A stretch of DNA of 11,410 nucleotides from NCBI GenBank assembly GCA_964520785.1, contig CAZFQG010000198.1:1-11410 (forward strand). The letters run 5' to 3'. The notes below the pieces were generated by a model. The model saw nothing but the letters and a program-made list of their open reading frames with translations, searched no databases and was not told the DNA's origin. The position numbers and the translations under genes were made by a program. The stretch is from CAZFQG01 sp964520785. Its GTDB lineage: Bacteria; Planctomycetota; Planctomycetia; Pirellulales; Thermoguttaceae. Positions 6,496-11,410 of the stretch are shown piece after piece (the first letter of the stretch is position 1; every line of letters starts with the position of its first letter).

Positions 6496-7764
6496 ATGGA
6501 GGACCGGAACTATTTACGGATCGAGAGCCGGTTGCGCCGGCTCGATTTGGGTTCCAACGGAGATAATCGCCCCAAGTATGAGCGTCTCCGCCGGTATGTC
6601 GCCCAGGAGGTGAGTGCGGGCCGGTTTCCGCCGGGGGCCGCGTTTCCTTCCGAGCAACGGATGGCCCGGATGCTCCGCGTGGCGCGGACGACCGTCCGCC
6701 AGGCGTTGGCCGAGTTGGAGCGCGACGGGTTCGTGATCCGCAAGCATGGGGCCGGCACGTGCGTGAGCGACGCTTTCACTTCGCGGCCCACTTCGCGGCT
6801 TGCCGTTTTCGCGTTGGTGACCCCTGGTGGTAATCAGGGTTTCTGGCCGTCGCTACAGCTCGGTTTCGAGTCGGCCGCCGCCGGGATGAACAAGCAGATT
6901 CTCGCTTGTTCCACCGATAACAGTCTTGATCGCCAGGCGCACGTCTTTCTGCAACTGATCGAAAAACGGGTTCTCGGCGTCGCGTTGGCCCCGACTTCTC
7001 TCCCAGTGACGCCGGCCTATCAGGTTCGGCATCTGCAGGACAGCGGCATTCCGGTGGTTCTTTGCCATCGGGGCGTGCCGGGCATCGAGGCGCCGTTACT
7101 GGAGATTCCCTTCCGCGAAATCGGCCGGGAAGCGGGCCGCGTATTGCTTGCCAATGGCCATCGGAGAATCGCTTTCTATTCGATGCACGAGCGGAATGAG
7201 GCGAGCGCCGGTTATGAATCGGGGTTGCGCGAGGTCTTGCAAGGGGCCGGTACCGATCTGGTTCCCGAGCTGACCTACTGGGGCCGCTCCAACTCGCCGT
7301 ATTTGGCGGCCCAGGCGGACACCCTCGCCGCGGCGCTGCGGGGGATGCTTGCCGGCTCCAATCCGCCGACGGCGATTTTCGCCAGCTTCGATCCCGTCGC
7401 CGAACGCATCTACATGATTCTGCGGGAAATGGGGCTTCGCGTTCCCGAGGATGTGGCACTGATCGGGTTCGGCGGTACGAATCGGGACGGAGCGCTGCGC
7501 GAGCGGTTGACGTCCATCGTCATCGACGAAGAGGAGGTGGGGCGGCGCGCGGCGCGAATGCTCGATGAGATCAATGAAAAGCAGCGTTCCTTGTTCGATA
7601 CGGGAGTCATATCGATCCAGACCGGAGTCTCGGCCGGCAAAACGGTTGGGCCGGCGCCGCGGGCGGTGCCCGGCGAGCTTGCTCGACAGGCGGGTCACGA
7701 AACCGAGGACCTATTCGCGGCCGGAGGCCAAGCGGCATCATCCGGCCGCCCCTTTCCCCTATAG
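6496..7764 (+). CDS. GntR-type DNA-binding / LacI-type effector-binding transcriptional regulator
   Basis: The 422-residue protein joins two modules. A GntR winged helix-turn-helix (about 25-92) shows PKYERLRRYVAQEVSAGRF, PSEQRMARMLRVARTTVRQA and LERDGFVIRKHGAGTCVSD. A type-1 periplasmic-binding-like (LacI/GalR) sensor domain (about 100-380) shows FWPSLQLGFESAAAGMNKQI, IPVVLCHRG, GHRRIAFYS, PTAIFASFDPVAERI and VPEDVALIGFGG. The same layout occurs in AraR of Bacillus, where a sugar is the ligand; here the ligand is unknown, though a sugar is a reasonable guess. A tail of about 42 residues after GVSAG is Ala/Gly/Pro-rich. The start is uncertain: GTG at 6484 or 6487 and TTG at 6493 are in frame, but none has a good ribosome binding site. 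I chose the ATG at 6496, which has GAGTGG 8 nt upstream. The gap to the next gene is 34 nt, so an operon with the pseudopilin is likely. Confidence 0.9.
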   Translation: MEDRNYLRIESRLRRLDLGSNGDNRPKYERLRRYVAQEVSAGRFPPGAAFPSEQRMARMLRVARTTVRQALAELERDGFVIRKHGAGTCVSDAFTSRPTSRLAVFALVTPGGNQGFWPSLQLGFESAAAGMNKQILACSTDNSLDRQAHVFLQLIEKRVLGVALAPTSLPVTPAYQVRHLQDSGIPVVLCHRGVPGIEAPLLEIPFREIGREAGRVLLANGHRRIAFYSMHERNEASAGYESGLREVLQGAGTDLVPELTYWGRSNSPYLAAQADTLAAALRGMLAGSNPPTAIFASFDPVAERIYMILREMGLRVPEDVALIGFGGTNRDGALRERLTSIVIDEEEVGRRAARMLDEINEKQRSLFDTGVISIQTGVSAGKTVGPAPRAVPGELARQAGHETEDLFAAGGQAASSGRPFPL

Positions 7765-7798
7765 ACCAAACGACGATCCTTCTTAAAGGAGTTATCCG

Positions 7799-8806
7799 AT
7801 GCGTTACTTACGAAATCGCGGTTTTACGCTCGTGGAGCTTCTCGTCGTCATCGCCATCATCGGCATCCTCATCGCCCTGCTCCTACCGGCGGTGCAGGCG
7901 GCGCGGGAGGCGGCGCGGCGGTTGCAGTGCAAGAACAATCTCAAGAACCTGGCCCTGGCGTGCTTGAACCACGAAGACGCCCAGGGACATTTCCCCACGG
8001 CCGGATGGTCGGTCGAGTGGATCGGCGACCCGGACCGCGGCTTCGCGAAACTCCAGCCCGGCGGTTGGATATACAATACGCTCCCCTATCTGGAGGCCGA
8101 ACACGTTCACCAAATCGGCAAGGGAGAACCGGGGAACCGGAAGAAATACGTTCTGGGCCAGATGTTCACGCAGGCGCTCCATTTTCAGAACTGCCCCAGC
8201 CGGCGCTCACCGGAACAGATCAAGTTCGGGGTTCAAAACGCTTCTTCCTGGACGATCTACAACGCGACCTGGCCCAATGCCGAGGACCGCGTCTGCCGCA
8301 GCGATTACGTCGGAAACGGAGGGACCGTCCGCCCCGGCGATCCGAGGCCGAAGTCGGTCGCGCAAGGAGAAGATGACGCGTGGTGGAACAACTACCCCGG
8401 TGGCAGACAAGAGAATTATACCGGTTTGTTCAATCCGAGGAGTATGTACTCCGTCCGGGATGTCAGCGACGGGACGACCACGACGTTCCTCCTCGGTGAG
8501 AAGTACGTCCAGCCGGAATGCTACTACATCGGCTGCGACGGCGGTGACAACCAACCGATGTTTCTCGGATTCGACGTCGATTGCGTCCGTTTTTCCGCGT
8601 TCTCGGCCACCCAGGTCTTTCCGCCGATGCAAGATACACCGGGGTTGAGTTATTTTTACGCCTTCGGCAGCGCCCACCCGGGTGGGTCGAATTACGCGAT
8701 GGTCGACGGATCGGTAACGACGATCGCCTACGACGTCGACATGCCGGTCTTCCACCGGCTGTGCAACCGCCGGGATGGCGAGCCGGTCGAGGCGGGAGCG
8801 TACTGA
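7799..8806 (+). CDS. DUF1559 pseudopilin-like protein with H-X9-DG C-terminus
   Basis: This 335-residue DUF1559 protein has a prepilin leader (MRYLRNRG, cleavage expected after Gly8, then FTLVELLVVIAIIGILIALL) and LPAVQAAREAARRLQCKNNL, nearly identical to the gene at 1845. The bodies diverge beyond that. His293 and Asp303-Gly304 form the H-X9-DG motif (HPGGSNYAMVDG), followed by a CNRRDG segment like the CNRDDG of the paralogue. VSDGTTTTFLLGEK is a typical DUF1559 segment. AAGGAG (7786-7791) is 7 nt before the ATG and fixes the start. The gene lies between a ligand-responsive regulator and a PEP-CTERM surface protein, so a role in presenting or exporting surface material is a sensible inference. 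No separate promoter was seen in the 34-nt gap. Confidence 0.93.
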   Translation: MRYLRNRGFTLVELLVVIAIIGILIALLLPAVQAAREAARRLQCKNNLKNLALACLNHEDAQGHFPTAGWSVEWIGDPDRGFAKLQPGGWIYNTLPYLEAEHVHQIGKGEPGNRKKYVLGQMFTQALHFQNCPSRRSPEQIKFGVQNASSWTIYNATWPNAEDRVCRSDYVGNGGTVRPGDPRPKSVAQGEDDAWWNNYPGGRQENYTGLFNPRSMYSVRDVSDGTTTTFLLGEKYVQPECYYIGCDGGDNQPMFLGFDVDCVRFSAFSATQVFPPMQDTPGLSYFYAFGSAHPGGSNYAMVDGSVTTIAYDVDMPVFHRLCNRRDGEPVEAGAY

Positions 8807-8824
8807 GTTCGCGACCGCGCCGAG

Positions 8825-8834
8825 AAAGGAGGTG
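8825..8834 (+). promoter_or_regulatory. Perfect Shine-Dalgarno sequence without a well-spaced start
   Basis: AAAGGAGGTG is an ideal match to the 3' end of 16S rRNA. The nearest downstream start is ATG 8849, 14 nt away, longer than optimal. That ATG is in frame with the large surface protein and would add 24 residues ahead of its signal peptide. A second, well-placed GGAGG (8908-8912) serves ATG 8921. Confidence 0.5.
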
Positions 8835-8920
8835 CAATTCCCGAGACCATGACCTTGAGGGCAATATCGTTTCCTTGTGTTTCTTCTTCGAGTTCGTGTT
8901 TGTTTCCGGAGGATTTTTTC

Positions 8921-11206
8921 ATGCGAAACCTTATTTTCTTTTGCTGGGCCGCCTCGGCGTGTGCCGTGATAATCATCGGCCCGATTACCGCCCCCGCGGC
9001 GGTCTTGACGGAAAACCATGTTTTCTTCGCCTCGAACGGGGCGACCGGCGACCAGTTCGGCTTGGACGTCGCCATCGACGGCGACTATGCCATCGTGGGC
9101 TCGATGTACGCGGAAAACCCGTCCATGCCGGGCGCTCCCAGCGGGTGCGCCTACATTTTCGAGTATAACGGGAGTAATTGGGCGCAAAAGGCACAACTCT
9201 TTCCCAGCATGGGAGACTGGGATTTCCGTACCGGCGACGCCGTGGACATCTCGGGCGACACGGCCGTGGTCGCCTCGTACCACGCCTGGAACGGGGAGAT
9301 CGAGAAGGTGGGAATGGCGACCGTCTTCCAACGCGACGCCGGCGGCAACTGGAACGAGGTCACCACGCTTTGGCCCTCCGACGGCGCGGCGCAAGACTAC
9401 TTCGGCGTCGACTGCGCGATCGACGGCGACAATATCATCGTCGGCGCGTTCAGCTCCGATCCCGGCGGCGTCGCCGATGCCGGGGCGGTCTACGTCTACA
9501 ACCGCGACTACGGCGGATCGAACGCCTGGGGAGAGGTGGCAAAACTGACCGCCGATATCCCGGTGGCCGGCGACCGGCTCGGCCAGACGATCGACATCTC
9601 CGGCAATACGATTATCGCGGGCGCCTACGGCGGGAGCCGCGCGTACCTGTTCGACGGCGACGGAGCGGGAAACTGGGCACAGGTCGCCATGCTCTCCGGA
9701 AGCGGAAACTTCGGCACCGGGGCGAGCATCGACGGCGACCGCGCCGTCGTCGGCGCCTACCGCTACGCCGGCGACGCGGGCCGCGCCTACGTCTACGAGC
9801 GTAACGAAGGAGGCGCCAACGCCTGGGGACGGACGGCCGAACTAGTTCCCAGCAACGGCGGAGGGTATTTCGGAATCGGCGCCGACGTGGAAGGGGACAC
9901 CATCCTTATCGGTGCGCAAAACGGCGACCCCGGAGGAGTCTCCAACGCGGGCGCCGCGTATGTCTACAAGCGAAATGATCAAGGGCAATGGGTGGAGACG
10001 ACCCTCTTCACGACCACCGGCCGGAGCGAGGGCGACAATACCGGACGCCGCGTCGCCCTTTCTGGAGACGTCGGCCTGGTCGGTTCGCCCGGTTTTGAAG
10101 GCGCCGAAGCCGATGTTGGCGCCGCCCACGTCTACGCCGTGCCCACCGGGACCACCGGCGTGATCTATCCCGACCCGCCGGGCCATGTCGACGGCGGACC
10201 GGTCGTTACCGGCGGAACCACGCCCTACGCCTGGTATCGGGCCGACTCCGGACTCGGAACGGTGGTCGACATCGAAGGAAACGGGTCGGTCCTTTGGTGG
10301 GCCGACCAGTCGGGGAACAATCGGCATTTGGACGTTTTTTCCGGAACGCCAACCATCGTCACCGACGCCGAAACCGGCAAGGAATGCGTTGAGTTCGACG
10401 GTACGGACTCCTTCATCGGCACCCTCGACGAATGGGGCCACGCCGCCCCCGGGACCGTCTTCGCGGTCTGGAAGGCGACCGGATTCGCGCCCAACCACGC
10501 GTACGGCGTTACCTTTCTCTACGACGGAACGAGCAGTGCCGATGGAACGCGGAGCCGCCAGCTTCTCAACTACGGATCGAACCTGGGAGGGGGCAACGAA
10601 GCGGATTGGCTGGAAGCGGGCTCGTACGACGACGAGAACAACGCCAGTAACCGCTCCCCCCGGCTGGAGACGGCCGGTCTGGGTCTCGGAGACGACGTGC
10701 TGGATCAGTGGTTCGTGACGACGACCACCCACACCAGCGGTACGAGTGACGTCTTCCGCGTCAACGGAAACGAGGTATTCCGCGGCAACATGCTGTCTTC
10801 CGGCATGGACGGCCTGAAACTGGCCGTCGCCTGCAATAACTTGTACAAGTTCGTCGGAGAGATGACCGAGTTCATCGTCTTCGAGGGGGATCTTTCGGCG
10901 ACGGAAATCGCCGCCATCGAAGCGCAACTCATGGCCCGGTGGGGACTCGGCGGCACCGTGATCCTCGAGGGAGACCTCAACGGCGACGGGACGGTCAATT
11001 CCGGCGACCTCGATCTCGTTCGAGGAAACTGGGGTGGATCCGGCCCGGCCGGAGACGCCAATAACGACGGTGTCGTCAACTCCGCCGATCTGGATATCGT
11101 TCGCGCCAATTGGGGGGCGACGGCCGCGGCCGCGGTCCCGGAACCGGGCAGCCTCGCGTTGCTGGCCGTCCTGGGCGCGTTGCTTGCGGCACTCCGCCGC
11201 CGCTGA
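8921..11206 (+). CDS. Secreted FG-GAP propeller / LamG-like protein with dockerin and PEP-CTERM anchor
   Basis: From ATG 8921 this is 761 residues. A signal peptide (1-26; MRNLIFFCWAASA, then a hydrophobic stretch and Ala-Pro-Ala) is followed by seven FG-GAP-type repeats (about 40-408). Each has an FG- or G-rich entry, a D-I-D/S-G-D-like turn, a VVGA-like strand and an AYVY-like strand, as in the integrin alpha propeller. A LamG/concanavalin-like region follows (about 434-675: YAWYRADSGLG, WWADQSGNNRHL, VEFDGTDSF). Then comes a type I dockerin (684-735) with two calcium-loop repeats, DLNGDGTVNSGD and DANNDGVVNSAD. The end is a PEP-CTERM sorting signal: VPEP at 739-742, a hydrophobic helix and RRR. 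The protein should be exported by Sec and processed by an exosortase. GGAGG 8 nt upstream favours this start over the in-frame ATG at 8849. It is probably co-transcribed with the two genes before it (114-nt gap). The ligand is unknown. Confidence 0.9.
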   Translation: MRNLIFFCWAASACAVIIIGPITAPAAVLTENHVFFASNGATGDQFGLDVAIDGDYAIVGSMYAENPSMPGAPSGCAYIFEYNGSNWAQKAQLFPSMGDWDFRTGDAVDISGDTAVVASYHAWNGEIEKVGMATVFQRDAGGNWNEVTTLWPSDGAAQDYFGVDCAIDGDNIIVGAFSSDPGGVADAGAVYVYNRDYGGSNAWGEVAKLTADIPVAGDRLGQTIDISGNTIIAGAYGGSRAYLFDGDGAGNWAQVAMLSGSGNFGTGASIDGDRAVVGAYRYAGDAGRAYVYERNEGGANAWGRTAELVPSNGGGYFGIGADVEGDTILIGAQNGDPGGVSNAGAAYVYKRNDQGQWVETTLFTTTGRSEGDNTGRRVALSGDVGLVGSPGFEGAEADVGAAHVYAVPTGTTGVIYPDPPGHVDGGPVVTGGTTPYAWYRADSGLGTVVDIEGNGSVLWWADQSGNNRHLDVFSGTPTIVTDAETGKECVEFDGTDSFIGTLDEWGHAAPGTVFAVWKATGFAPNHAYGVTFLYDGTSSADGTRSRQLLNYGSNLGGGNEADWLEAGSYDDENNASNRSPRLETAGLGLGDDVLDQWFVTTTTHTSGTSDVFRVNGNEVFRGNMLSSGMDGLKLAVACNNLYKFVGEMTEFIVFEGDLSATEIAAIEAQLMARWGLGGTVILEGDLNGDGTVNSGDLDLVRGNWGGSGPAGDANNDGVVNSADLDIVRANWGATAAAAVPEPGSLALLAVLGALLAALRRR

Positions 11207-11410
11207 GGCGCGCGGCCGGAACTGGTGCTCCGTCAACACGAAGATTTTGGGTTGGCAGCACGCCGATGTACCGCAATCGTCCGGATGAAACCCAAACGTC
11301 AACCCCAATTCCTACGTTTGACGAAGCACTAGGCGGCCGGGCGGCCCGGAATACCCGTCCGACCCGCGTTGCGGGCCCGGCTCCCCCCGAGACACACCGC
11401 CCCGGGAACC
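11207..11410 (+). other. Non-coding right edge with inverted repeats
   Basis: No gene is supported in these 204 bases. CAAACGT (11293-11299) and ACGTTTG (11314-11320) are a 7-bp inverted repeat with a 14-nt loop. The overlapping pair CGTCAA (11297-11302) / TTGACG (11318-11323) offers an alternative pairing. CCGGG/CCCGG (11337-11349) is a small GC hairpin with a 3-nt loop. None is followed by a T-run, so a terminator for the surface-protein gene is possible but not shown. Confidence 0.4.

Noticed and set aside
8207..9394. A 395-codon open frame on the minus strand across the second DUF1559 gene and the surface-protein start
   Set aside because: It crosses two well-supported genes and their spacer, and its translation is Arg-rich with no family features.
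9038..10144. DNA tandem repeats or a CRISPR array within the large surface gene
   Set aside because: The repeats are protein-level FG-GAP blades of unequal length with divergent DNA; there are no constant repeats with regular spacers.
9842..11308. A 488-codon open frame on the minus strand
   Set aside because: It lies entirely opposite the strongly supported FG-GAP/dockerin/PEP-CTERM gene and shows no recognisable domain. Long antisense frames are common in GC-rich coding DNA.
11337..11349. CCGGG/CCCGG hairpin as the terminator of the surface-protein gene
   Set aside because: The stem is only 5 bp, lies over 130 bp from the stop and lacks a T-run.
1..11410. Mobile element, phage or horizontally acquired island
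   Set aside because: No transposase, integrase, terminal inverted repeats or tRNA-associated ends were seen, and the genes are typical of Planctomycetes.

Overview
The window is a GC-rich chromosomal segment that almost certainly comes from a member of the Planctomycetes. The evidence is a set of lineage-typical families side by side: three DUF1559 pseudopilin-like proteins (two with a complete C-terminal H-X9-DG motif), a secreted FG-GAP protein with a dockerin and a PEP-CTERM tail, and a Kdo transferase (WaaA) of the Gram-negative envelope. I cannot name a genus or species from the sequence alone.

Layout. (1) Positions 1-520, minus strand: the 5' part of a DUF1559 gene that runs off the left edge. 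(2) A 252-bp divergent intergenic region rich in short repeats, with a good sigma70-like promoter facing right. (3) 773-1708: a diadenylate cyclase whose architecture looks like the archaeal DacZ/CdaZ type, an N-terminal pyruvate-kinase-C-like alpha/beta domain followed by a DisA_N catalytic domain. (4) 1845-2846: a complete DUF1559 gene with its own promoter and a strong ribosome binding site. (5) 2979-6155: a tight rightward run of waaA, trpD and a short-chain dehydrogenase; the last two overlap by 4 bp. (6) Two perfect back-to-back hairpins just after that run, then a 340-bp non-coding stretch with a promoter. (7) 6496-11206: a three-gene locus made of a GntR/LacI-type regulator, a second complete DUF1559 protein, and a 761-residue exported protein. 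The exported protein has seven FG-GAP repeats, a LamG-like region, a dockerin and a PEP-CTERM anchor. (8) About 200 bp of non-coding sequence at the right edge.

How the genes may work together. The waaA-trpD-SDR run looks like housekeeping genes sharing a transcript (lipid A-core assembly, tryptophan synthesis, an unassigned oxidoreductase), not a single pathway. The right-hand trio is the most system-like part. An effector-binding transcription factor sits directly upstream of a pseudopilin-like protein and a sorted surface protein, which suggests a regulated surface-display or substrate-response module. The diadenylate cyclase lying between two DUF1559 genes is a second point of interest. 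No CRISPR array, tRNA, rRNA, insertion sequence or phage gene was seen.
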